A stretch of DNA of 37,899 nt from a virus: positions 1 to 37,899 of IMG/VR virus record IMGVR_UViG_3300032893_000169; one strand, given 5' to 3'. Positions 6,488 through 13,088 of this stretch are shown here, in pieces (within the stretch, counting starts at the first letter, position 1; each line of letters starts with the position of its first letter). The notes below the pieces were generated by a model. The model made no database searches. It had not been told where the DNA came from and saw only the letters and a list, made by a program, of their open reading frames with translations. Both the position numbers and the translations under genes were made by a program.

Positions 6488-6565
6488 ATATCAGCCATTT
6501 TCCGCTTCCATGACCGCGAAAGCAAGCGGCACTCAATAGATACGGTTGAATTCCGATAAGCTGGC

Positions 6566-6880
6566 ATGTGGCGAAAACCTAAGACGAAACTAGGCCAGCA
6601 GATCAAGCCGCGCAAACAAGATGAAATTGGAGCCGAATATAGCCGCCTGGCAATGCGTCTCGGGCATCAATTCATCGTCATTGCTGAAGCGCAATCGGAA
6701 ATCGATCGGTTGGAAAAGGATAATCAAGACCTTCTGACTCAGATGCGAAAGCTCCGATTAGAGGCTCAGCATTCCCCTCCACCGCCCCCCCAGAAAGAGG
6801 AAAGCAATGGAACCACTTCCCCAGCAGACCTTTCAGACACTCCCGACGAATCGCGAGGAGCTCCAGAAATTAATCAGTGA
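6566..6880 (+). CDS. Hypothetical protein with coiled coil, 104 aa
   Basis: First gene of the rightward block. A predicted coiled coil spans about residues 40-68 (AEAQSEIDRLEKDNQDLLTQ, then MRKLRLEAQ), followed by a proline run and a polar tail. No family recognised. No ribosome site precedes the ATG at 6566, so the true start is uncertain. The 3' end overlaps the next gene in another frame by 74 bases. It lies ahead of the packaging genes. Confidence 0.5.
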   Translation: MWRKPKTKLGQQIKPRKQDEIGAEYSRLAMRLGHQFIVIAEAQSEIDRLEKDNQDLLTQMRKLRLEAQHSPPPPPQKEESNGTTSPADLSDTPDESRGAPEINQ

Positions 6881-7121
6881 TTCAGCGGAACTCTATGGGC
6901 TGACGCCAGACGATGACATTGCCGACGCGGTGGCCACAGCAATCATGCATATTCCGACTCCGCGGGCCATTCCCACGCTCGAATATTTCGGCGAATACGC
7001 GCGCCAAGCGGTAGCCAAACGCGAAGCCTACAACCTCCTCGCAGAGCTTCGCCAAAAGCGCGAAGCCAAAAAGGCCCCACCGGAAAGCGCGCCGGATGGG
7101 CAGCCCGTTCAAAACGCCTGA
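6807..7121 (+). CDS. Hypothetical protein upstream of terminase, 104 aa
   Basis: The ATG at 6807 follows AAAGAGGAAAGCA, a good ribosome site. The protein is acidic and helical (ELQKLISDSAELYGLTPDDD, YFGEYARQAVAKREAYNLLA) with a charged, Ala/Pro-rich tail. It overlaps both neighbours, which is common in this rightward cluster. No family recognised. Confidence 0.65.
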   Translation: MEPLPQQTFQTLPTNREELQKLISDSAELYGLTPDDDIADAVATAIMHIPTPRAIPTLEYFGEYARQAVAKREAYNLLAELRQKREAKKAPPESAPDGQPVQNA

Positions 7122-7494
7122 ATTCCGCAAGCTCTTTGCGCAATGGAATAAGCGCCTTGAGGCATCAGGCCATCATGAAATCGAGAACTTCAATCTCAGA
7201 GAGCCGACGCTCAAGACATTCGAATGCTTCCGCGCCGAGCATTATACCGCTCTCCGGAATGAAGCCGTGCGGGCCTATTACGAAATGGCTGATGTGGTTT
7301 TGCGGACTTATCCATTCAAGACTCGCGAGCATCGTCGAATTTGGGAGCTTCACTGCCGCGGCGATTCAGTACGGAAGATCGCTACGCAAATCAACCATCC
7401 CAAGCTCTCAAAATCCACAATTTGTAACGTCATTGTGATGATCGAAATGGCGACAGGATTGCGAAATGGAAGAGATCAAGATTACGATTCGTAA
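7096..7494 (+). CDS. Helix-turn-helix protein ahead of the terminase genes, 132 aa
   Basis: The C-terminal half contains a sigma-like helix-turn-helix: HRRIWELHCRGDSVRKIATQ, INHPKLSKSTICNVIVMIE. The N-terminal half is charged and helical. GGAAAG precedes the start. HTH proteins in this position are often late regulators or DNA-recognition components of packaging; a good small-terminase candidate lies further on at 8165, so a regulatory role is more likely. No direct evidence for its target. Confidence 0.7.
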   Translation: MGSPFKTPEFRKLFAQWNKRLEASGHHEIENFNLREPTLKTFECFRAEHYTALRNEAVRAYYEMADVVLRTYPFKTREHRRIWELHCRGDSVRKIATQINHPKLSKSTICNVIVMIEMATGLRNGRDQDYDS

Positions 7495-7864
7495 GCCGAC
7501 GCCAGCAGACAAGAACTTCATTCTGGCCACTTGGCTCAAGGGTCAGAGATGGGGAAGCCAGCACTATTCCTGGGTACCTCAGGATCTCTATTTCGATAAA
7601 TATGGTCCGAAAATCATCGAAATCCTGAAAACTCCCGGCGTCGATATTCGAATTGCTTGTGACCAAGAAATTCCGACATGGATTGCTGGTTACTCGATTT
7701 TCAAAGACCATGAACTCTATTGGATTCATGTCCGCAAGGATTACCGCGGCAAGGGCATCGCCAAGCTTCTTTTGTCAGGACAGCCCATTACGACAGCAAA
7801 AGCCATGACCTGGACTGGCGCCGCAATCGCTGAAAAACACGGGATCGCTTTTGATCCCTTTTAA
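7466..7864 (+). CDS. GNAT-fold acetyltransferase-like phage protein, 132 aa
   Basis: The product has the GNAT pattern: an N-terminal strand EIKITIRKPTPADKNFI, a central strand-turn IAGYSIFKDHELYWIHVRKD and an acetyl-CoA loop YRGKGIAKLLL (R-x-G-x-G/A form), then a short tail ending AEKHGIAFDPF. Similar proteins with WIHVRKDYRGKGIAK-type motifs sit near terminases in other phages. Substrate unknown; it might modify a host or phage protein. Overlaps the previous gene by 29 bases. Confidence 0.75.
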   Translation: MEEIKITIRKPTPADKNFILATWLKGQRWGSQHYSWVPQDLYFDKYGPKIIEILKTPGVDIRIACDQEIPTWIAGYSIFKDHELYWIHVRKDYRGKGIAKLLLSGQPITTAKAMTWTGAAIAEKHGIAFDPF

Positions 7865-7874
7865 CGGAGGAACG

Positions 7875-8144
7875 ATGGAAGAAACAAAGCCGCAAACGAA
7901 GACGCAGAAACGAAAGACCCTTGCCGAGCTTTTCGCTGAACCCTGTGCGGTCGCGATCAATGATACTCAACTTCATCAGGCATTCATGCTGAAGGGAGCA
8001 GGAACCGAAAGCTCACTCCATCCGGGACGTCCAGGGCTCAAGGATATTAAGCTCGTTTATCATCCGGGTTACGGACTCATCGGCTACAACAAGGGCAGAT
8101 ATTTTCTTTCTCCCGCACCGAACGTCATCGTGGCGCACGAGTAA
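7875..8144 (+). CDS. Hypothetical protein, 89 aa
   Basis: Start chosen at 7875 because ACGGAGGAACG immediately precedes it; the frame is also open upstream to 7851. The N-terminus is Lys/Thr/Gln-rich (MEETKPQTKTQKRKTLAELF) and the C-terminal half looks like a small beta fold (DIKLVYHPGYGLIGYNKGRY, FLSPAPNVIVAHE). No family recognised. It lies between the GNAT protein and the small terminase. Confidence 0.65.
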   Translation: MEETKPQTKTQKRKTLAELFAEPCAVAINDTQLHQAFMLKGAGTESSLHPGRPGLKDIKLVYHPGYGLIGYNKGRYFLSPAPNVIVAHE

Positions 8145-8164
8145 CCCATTTTTAATGGCAGAAA

Positions 8165-8500
8165 ATGGGAAAATTCCAGAAAGGTCATCCGGGGGGACCG
8201 GGGCGACCGCCGACACTTCTGCCGGAAGTTCAGCGCGCGATTGACGCAAACCGCAATGCAGTAAAAGTCCTGATATTACAAAAGGTTGAGAAACAGGCCG
8301 AAGAATGGATCGATCGAATTATCAAAGAGGGACTCGAGGCGGGCGACGTCGTGCGGTTCAAAACGCTGCTCGAACTCGCTTTGGGGAAGCTGATCGATGA
8401 CCCGCCGGAATTCCCTCTCACAGAAGATGAAAAACTCCTGGTTCTCGAGTATCGCAGAAGGCGTCGAGCCATCGCCGGAGATTCAGGCGTTTCTGGATGA
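8165..8500 (+). CDS. Putative terminase small subunit
   Basis: The 111-residue protein begins MGKFQKGHPGGPGRPPTLLP, the glycine/proline-rich GRPP-type N-terminus seen in many phage DNA-binding packaging proteins. A helical body (VKVLILQKVEKQAEEWIDRI) and basic segment EYRRRRRAIAG follow. It lies immediately before, and overlaps by about 100 bases, the large terminase. Small subunits recognise the packaging site and present DNA to the motor. Called mainly on position and N-terminal motif. Confidence 0.65.
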   Translation: MGKFQKGHPGGPGRPPTLLPEVQRAIDANRNAVKVLILQKVEKQAEEWIDRIIKEGLEAGDVVRFKTLLELALGKLIDDPPEFPLTEDEKLLVLEYRRRRRAIAGDSGVSG

Positions 8501-9920
8501 GGCACTCGCAAAAGATGGCCCATTCAAGCTTGGCGGCCAGTTCATTCTCGAGGAATTCCTTTTCCGCGAACAGCTGAATTTTGTTCACGATCCGGCCCGA
8601 TTCGTTACTGCCGTTTGTTCGGTGCGCGCCGGCAAGACGACTGCTTGCGCAGCGGACTTGGTCGACACAGCGCGAAAGAACCCTGAAACGATCGGCCTCT
8701 ACATCACGCTCGCCCGCTCGAGTGCCAAGCGAATCGTTTGGCCGGAATTGCACAAGATCAACCGCGAATACGAACTCAAGATGCTCCCGAACGAACAGGA
8801 TCTCTCCATGCGATTCCCGAACGGCAGCATGATCTACTGTTCTGGAGCCAACACCGAGCCTGAGATTCAGAAGTTCCGCGGACTTTCGAACGTCGCACTG
8901 GTTTATATTGATGAATCCCAAGCATTTCGCGCGTTTCTGAAAGAATTGGTTGAAGAGATTCTGATCAAGCGTCTCTATGACACCAACGGCCGATTGAGAC
9001 TCATCGGAACGCCAGGCCCGATCCCAGCCGGTTACTTTTACGAGGCGAGTCAAAGCTCACAATGGAGTCATCACGCCTGGACGCTTCATTCGAATCCCTG
9101 GATCGAAAAGAAGTCAGGAAAGACGGTCGCGGAGCTCATCGCGCAGGACTGCGCTCGCCAGGGCGTTGGACTCGACCATCCCTCGATTCAGCGCGAATGC
9201 TTCGGCCGATGGGTGCTCGATTCGACGGCGCTTCTCCTCGAATACAACCCAGAACGCAATCATTACGATGTCTTACCGCCTGGGAAGTACGTCTACATCC
9301 TGGGCATGGACTTTGGCTTTGATGATGCCGATTCGTTTACTGTCTTGGGATGGCGCGAAGGATCCCCGGATACTTATCTCGTTGAAGAGCTCGTAGCGCC
9401 GAAACAAACCTATGAACAAATGGTGCAAAACTTTGAGGCGCTTTGTAAAAAATACGCGATTTCGAAGGTGGTTGCGGATCCGGGCGGCGGCGGCAAGAAG
9501 CTCATCGAGTCCCTGCGTCCGCGCTATTTGATTCCCATGGAGCCGGCCGACAAACTCGGTAAAATTGCCAACTATGGCCTTCTTAACAACGCTCTTCGAA
9601 CTGGGCGCTTCTTTGCAAAGAAAACGTCGCGCTTCGCCCAAGACTGCAACCTTTTGGAGCGCGACCGGGATCGGTCGACTCCTGAAAAGATTGTGGTCAA
9701 AGGTCACAGCGACGCGGTGGATTCCTGCCTTTACGCGTTCAAGGAAAGCCCAGCCTACGGCTATACGCCCCCCGTGGCGCCCCCCAAGCCCGGCTCTCCT
9801 GAGTGGGCCAGGGCTCAAGAAGATGAGATGCGCAGCCGGCTCTACAACCAAATCAAAGAAGAGCAAGACGCCCAAAAAAACCTGACGGATTACGACGAGT
9901 GGTACAAGTACGGCGGCTGA
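8397..9920 (+). CDS. terL: Terminase large subunit (packaging ATPase and nuclease)
   Basis: The 507-residue protein shows the expected motor motifs: a Walker A-like CSVRAGKTTA (about 74-83), Walker B VALVYIDE (166-173) and coupling motif LIGTPGP (202-208). The C-terminal RNase H-like nuclease has MDFGF (Asp305), VADPGGGG (Asp361) and HSDAVDS (Asp439/Asp442). It translocates DNA into the procapsid and cuts concatemers. The start at 8397 has GGGGAAG seven bases upstream; ATG at 8427 is an alternative that shortens the overlap with the previous gene. The C-terminal tail is proline-rich, then charged. Confidence 0.95.
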   Translation: MTRRNSLSQKMKNSWFSSIAEGVEPSPEIQAFLDEALAKDGPFKLGGQFILEEFLFREQLNFVHDPARFVTAVCSVRAGKTTACAADLVDTARKNPETIGLYITLARSSAKRIVWPELHKINREYELKMLPNEQDLSMRFPNGSMIYCSGANTEPEIQKFRGLSNVALVYIDESQAFRAFLKELVEEILIKRLYDTNGRLRLIGTPGPIPAGYFYEASQSSQWSHHAWTLHSNPWIEKKSGKTVAELIAQDCARQGVGLDHPSIQRECFGRWVLDSTALLLEYNPERNHYDVLPPGKYVYILGMDFGFDDADSFTVLGWREGSPDTYLVEELVAPKQTYEQMVQNFEALCKKYAISKVVADPGGGGKKLIESLRPRYLIPMEPADKLGKIANYGLLNNALRTGRFFAKKTSRFAQDCNLLERDRDRSTPEKIVVKGHSDAVDSCLYAFKESPAYGYTPPVAPPKPGSPEWARAQEDEMRSRLYNQIKEEQDAQKNLTDYDEWYKYGG

Positions 9921-9951
9921 GTCAGCGCCGACACACATTGTCATCGCGTGG

Positions 9952-9972
9952 GACTAATGTCAGACTATAGTC
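9952..9972. promoter_or_regulatory. Tandem operator-like sites abutting a start codon
   Basis: GACTAATGTC (9952-9961) and the perfect palindrome GACTATAGTC (9963-9972) lie 11 bp apart, the same spacing as GACTAAAGTC x2 at 6270-6290. The second site ends directly against the ATG at 9973. A bound regulator would cover the start of that gene. The function is inferred from the repeated arrangement. Confidence 0.5.
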
Positions 9973-10359
9973 ATGAAGCATTTGATTTGGTTCTTCATGG
10001 TGTTCTTGAATTCGGCCTTGGCAGATGACGCATGGATCTGCAAAGAGGAGTCGAGCATCCGGCGCGGGCACGAGATCGCCGCTTGCGGCATTGGCCGCGG
10101 CAAGACGGAGGCCGAAGCCAGGCTTTCAGCGTTTGACCAAGCCAAAGCGGAGTTTGACCGGATCTGTGCGCTTAGCGCCGATTGCATGGGGCGACGCATT
10201 GTCGTCACTCCCGCGCGCACGACATGTGCAGCAAATGACGACTTCAAATGCTATCGCATGGTGGTGTTCGCGATTCAGGACAAAGCGGCGCTTCCTCCGC
10301 CGCCCGACGAGCTTGAGGCTTACGCCGGCGACCGAGAAATCGACATCTCCTCCAACTGA
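9973..10359 (+). CDS. Secreted/periplasmic protein of unknown function, 128 aa
   Basis: The N-terminus is a good Sec signal peptide: MKHLIWFFMVFLNSALA with cleavage before DD. The mature part has six or so cysteines (WICKEES, IAACGIG, RICALSADCMG, TTCAAND, FKCYRM), suggesting disulfides in the periplasm. A helical middle reads KTEAEARLSAFDQAKAEFDR. There is no ribosome site; the ATG directly follows the operator-like site at 9963. It looks like a moron (an accessory gene expressed from its own control), perhaps altering the host envelope. No family recognised. Confidence 0.7.
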   Translation: MKHLIWFFMVFLNSALADDAWICKEESSIRRGHEIAACGIGRGKTEAEARLSAFDQAKAEFDRICALSADCMGRRIVVTPARTTCAANDDFKCYRMVVFAIQDKAALPPPPDELEAYAGDREIDISSN

Positions 10360-11399
10360 AGCTTTGTGCGTACGGCATTCATGACGCGCTCGGGCACGAG
10401 ATCATCCATGCACTTGGGCGCGTTGTAGCCAATCGGGCACCTTCCCAGCCAATCGTCTTTCAGCCAATAGCAAGCATCGGGACACGTATCCGCGCGAAGA
10501 TTGGCGTTCTGCTCATATCCATAAAAATAATCGGGAGTCGGTCCGAACATCACGACACAGGGAACGCCCATTGCTGTGGCAGCATGAACAAGTCCCGAGT
10601 CGCCATCGATATGAAGTGCTGACTCTTTCAAAATGTCGAATGCCTCAAGAATCGTCGTTTGATTGATCAGACACGCGTCCACGCCATCGATTGGGCGTGC
10701 AGTCTCGGCGCCAAGCTGAAGGATCTTGTAATCCGGGAGTTCCGCTTTGAGATACCGCACAAGCGCATTCCAGTGCTCCCATTTCCAGCATTTCGTCGCC
10801 CGGCCAGTCACAATATGCTCACTTTGAATCTCGTAACCGTCATGAATCGTTATGTATTTTTCCGCTGGAGCCAAGCGACCCGGTCGATAAGGCGCAAGGG
10901 ATTGCCCAAGCATCATTGCGGGGAGCGAGCGCCGGTCGTATCCATTTGCGCGCGCCCAACGAGCAAGTGCGGTGTCGAAATGAGGATGACGCTCCGTCAT
11001 GGTTCGAAGGGTAGGATGGACAGACAGGGCGCGCGATAGTGCATTCCAAAGCGGTCGCGCAAAACCGGGAAGTCCAAGATCGCCCCCCTTAAAATTGAAG
11101 CGCGCAACCGCATTGATTTCGAGGAACCAGGAGTAAAACGGAATCGGGACTTGCTTCGCCTCTGGAGTATCAGGCGTTTTCACATAATTAAACGCCGTCG
11201 CATGCCGCGCCCACACCTCAATCGGATAAGAGCGGAATAGTTCTCGAACCAACGGAATGGCCATAACGACATCGCCGACGCCCCCATTGAGTAAAATCGG
11301 CACAACCGTGGGCGTAACCCAATCTGGACGCGGCGAAAAAATGATTCGCTGTTCTTGGGCGGCGGTGAGTCTCGAGAATAGATTTAAGGCTTGATCCAT
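10320..11399 (-). CDS. Glycosyltransferase family 9-like (heptosyltransferase-like) protein
   Basis: The 359-residue product resembles ADP-heptose:LPS heptosyltransferases. Seen are an N-terminal nucleotide-fold loop ILLNGGVGDVVMAIPLVREL, a C-terminal domain start KYITIHDGYEIQSEH, a KCWKWEHWNALVRYLK helix and the donor-binding stretch SALHIDGDSGLVHAATAMGV, PCVVMFGPT. The end carries a Cys-rich CPDACYWLKDDWLGRC segment. Such enzymes add sugars to LPS core. It is antisense to the packaging and structural genes and overlaps the 9973 gene tail to tail by 40 bases. Likely a moron that modifies host surface sugar. Confidence 0.85.
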   Translation of the reverse strand: MDQALNLFSRLTAAQEQRIIFSPRPDWVTPTVVPILLNGGVGDVVMAIPLVRELFRSYPIEVWARHATAFNYVKTPDTPEAKQVPIPFYSWFLEINAVARFNFKGGDLGLPGFARPLWNALSRALSVHPTLRTMTERHPHFDTALARWARANGYDRRSLPAMMLGQSLAPYRPGRLAPAEKYITIHDGYEIQSEHIVTGRATKCWKWEHWNALVRYLKAELPDYKILQLGAETARPIDGVDACLINQTTILEAFDILKESALHIDGDSGLVHAATAMGVPCVVMFGPTPDYFYGYEQNANLRADTCPDACYWLKDDWLGRCPIGYNAPKCMDDLVPERVMNAVRTKLQLEEMSISRSPA

Positions 11400-11956
11400 A
11401 CGTGAATGTAAGAAGCCACGGCGGGTTTAATTCCCATGCGATCGAAGAAATGGCGAATCAAATAGTGTTTTCCCGTGCCGTCTCCATTGCAATCATCGAC
11501 TGCGATCATGCAGCCGGATTTGAGCCGGTCCCAGACACAAGCGAGTTCGCCTACGGCGTGAAGTTCGGACGGACCATAGGGAGGATCATGATCGTAGGAA
11601 TCGAGAAACAAAAGGTCCGGCTCTCGCATTGCTTTTGTGCTCAGGAATTCGATCGAATCGCTATTATGAATCCAAACATTCGGACAAAGCCGTTCCGCTA
11701 GGACACAATTCTTTGGATCGATATCCACAGACTCCACTTCGATAGCTTCATCTTGCTGGGCCATCCATTGCCACTGAAGAGTCGATTGTCCATTGCCAGC
11801 CCAATCGCTCTCTGTTCGAATGCAGCCAGTTTCTACAATCCGTGGGCTTGCGACTCGAGAGAGCCGTTTCGCGATGAAGCTATAGCCCTCCCACCGCATC
11901 GTGTCCTTGAGCTTGGGCGCAAACTCTTTTTCCCATTCTTCATATGAAAACGACAC
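11384..11956 (-). CDS. Class I SAM-dependent methyltransferase-like protein
   Basis: The fold signs are a glycine-poor SAM loop IVETGCIRTESDWAGNGQST, an acidic strand end VESVDIDPKN, IHNSDSIEFLS and the strand LLFLDSYDHDP followed by MIAVDDCNGDG. Small-molecule or sugar methyltransferases of this type often sit with glycosyltransferases. The frame is open to ATG 11998, but GTG at 11956 has an AAAGGGGGG site and frees the regulatory element at 11992-12007, so I start there. Its end overlaps the glycosyltransferase start by 16 bases; the pair is one cassette. Confidence 0.75.
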   Translation of the reverse strand: MSFSYEEWEKEFAPKLKDTMRWEGYSFIAKRLSRVASPRIVETGCIRTESDWAGNGQSTLQWQWMAQQDEAIEVESVDIDPKNCVLAERLCPNVWIHNSDSIEFLSTKAMREPDLLFLDSYDHDPPYGPSELHAVGELACVWDRLKSGCMIAVDDCNGDGTGKHYLIRHFFDRMGIKPAVASYIHVWIKP

Positions 11957-11991
11957 AAAAGCCCCCCTTTTTGATCGATTCTCGCACAATT

Positions 11992-12007
11992 TGGACATTT
12001 ATCCGTA
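11992..12007 (+). promoter_or_regulatory. Late-region element TGGACATTTATCCGTA, copy 1
   Basis: One of four near-identical 16-bp intergenic elements. It has an imperfect inverted symmetry GGAyATttATCC. Here it sits between the divergent methyltransferase gene and the plus-strand gene at 12011, ending three bases before its ATG. A role as a late promoter or operator is inferred from repetition and placement. Confidence 0.6.
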
Positions 12008-12010
12008 GTC

Positions 12011-12247
12011 ATGGAGCTGCCCTGGTTAAAAAACAAGAACAAGAACCAAGGTGGCGGCTCCTCAATTGAACGATATCCAGACGAAGGAACGTCAACGGAT
12101 CGATTAATCGATATGGTCGCCGACGAGCTTTTGGCAGCGCTTCAAGCGCGAGATCGCGCGGGATTTCGTGAAGCACTTCATGCATTTGTGTCGGTCATTC
12201 AAGAAGAGGATGAGGCTCAAGATGCCGCTACAGCCGGGGAAATCTAA
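12011..12247 (+). CDS. Small virion-associated candidate, paralogue of the next gene, 78 aa
   Basis: After a polar N-terminus rich in Lys/Asn/Gly, residues about 30-68 form a helical segment STDRLIDMVADELLAALQAR and DRAGFREALHAFVSVIQEE. This matches the C-terminal part of the next gene (DLIDMVTDEFFKAVETKDKA). No ribosome site precedes the ATG; the regulatory element ends three bases upstream. First gene of the portal operon. Function unknown; similar acidic helical proteins are common next to portal genes. Confidence 0.65.
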   Translation: MELPWLKNKNKNQGGGSSIERYPDEGTSTDRLIDMVADELLAALQARDRAGFREALHAFVSVIQEEDEAQDAATAGEI

Positions 12248-12509
12248 GGCTGCTTTTACGCACAACATCAAAGCCGAGATCGCTGCCGGCAAACCGCAAA
12301 AGCAGGCTGTCGCGATTGCCTATTCTGAGAAGCGACACCACATGGCAGAAGGCGGTGATGTCGACTCCGATTTGATCGACATGGTCACAGATGAATTCTT
12401 CAAGGCCGTGGAAACTAAAGACAAAGCACTTCTGAAAGACGCGCTCAAGGCGTTGATCATGCACATTCAGGATCTGGACAAAGAACAAGACGAGGAGATG
12501 GGTTCATGA
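12222..12509 (+). CDS. Conserved phage protein (GKSKAAFTHNIKAE family), 95 aa
   Basis: Start taken at 12222 (MPLQPGKSKAAFTHNIKAEI, then AAGKPQKQAVAIAYSEKR), which matches a short conserved N-terminus seen in many phage proteins near portals. The middle carries MAEGGDVD, a motif that recurs in the ejection proteins. The C-terminus SDLIDMVTDEFFKAVETKDK plus ALLKDALKALIMHIQDLDKE is paralogous to the previous gene. It ends in an ATGA overlap with the next gene. Role unknown; probably a minor virion or assembly factor. Confidence 0.75.
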   Translation: MPLQPGKSKAAFTHNIKAEIAAGKPQKQAVAIAYSEKRHHMAEGGDVDSDLIDMVTDEFFKAVETKDKALLKDALKALIMHIQDLDKEQDEEMGS

Positions 12510-12844
12510 GCATGTCGGCTTCGAAGTTGATGGCAGAGTATCGCGCAAAGAAAAAGAAGATGAAAGAGGAGCATTCGGACGCCGTCAAGCTTTCGGGCAT
12601 TCCCGAGGATGCCACTGACATGGAAGTGATCAAAGGCATGGAGCCAGGTGAACGCTTGAGTGAAAACGAGCCGCCAGTGCGCGACGAAGAGCCGTCTCTT
12701 GAACAGCTTGAGAAAGAACAGACTGCTGCTCAACCGCACCTAGATGAGGCGCCCGATCCCAAGCAGATCAATCAACCCGAAGATGGTCCTGTCGAGAACC
12801 GCAAGGCCAAGCTTCGCAAGAAAATGGGCATGATGAAAGGCTGA
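12506..12844 (+). CDS. Hypothetical acidic/basic small protein, 112 aa
   Basis: ATG at 12506 overlaps the previous stop (ATGA). The N-terminus is helical and lysine-rich (LMAEYRAKKKKMKEEHSDAV), the middle acidic and Pro/Glu-rich, and the C-terminus basic (RKAKLRKKMGMMKG). It looks largely disordered. Such proteins next to portal genes are often assembly factors, but no family is recognised. Confidence 0.65.
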   Translation: MSMSASKLMAEYRAKKKKMKEEHSDAVKLSGIPEDATDMEVIKGMEPGERLSENEPPVRDEEPSLEQLEKEQTAAQPHLDEAPDPKQINQPEDGPVENRKAKLRKKMGMMKG

Positions 12845-12845
12845 G

Positions 12846-13088
12846 ATGGATCTCAAGGAAGCCAAAGCATTGATTGCTTGGGCGCAAAAGCGCGGAATTC
12901 ATTCGCTGAAAGTCGCAGACATGGAGGTGACATTTCGCGCGGATTTTGTGCCGAAGAAAGCCGCACCGAAAGCCGCTCCAGTGGCTCACTCTGCCGATGG
13001 CATCAAGACGATTCCTGCCCCGCCGCCGCCGCCAACGCTGGATGAGATCAACGCATGGATTCATGCCAATGACACCGAGGCGCACTAA
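12846..13088 (+). CDS. Hypothetical protein, 80 aa
   Basis: Starts one base after the previous stop and its TAA overlaps the portal ATG (TAATG). Residues 1-35 form a small fold (LKEAKALIAWAQKRGIHSLK, VADMEVTFRADFVP) followed by an Ala/Pro-rich linker and a C-terminal helix (LDEINAWIHANDTEAH). The layout resembles small phage proteins encoded just before portals. Function unknown. Confidence 0.7.
   Translation: MDLKEAKALIAWAQKRGIHSLKVADMEVTFRADFVPKKAAPKAAPVAHSADGIKTIPAPPPPPTLDEINAWIHANDTEAH

Noticed and set aside
11384-11998. Upstream ATG (11998) as start of the methyltransferase
   Set aside because: No ribosome site precedes it and it would begin inside the regulatory element; GTG at 11956 has AAAGGGGGG.
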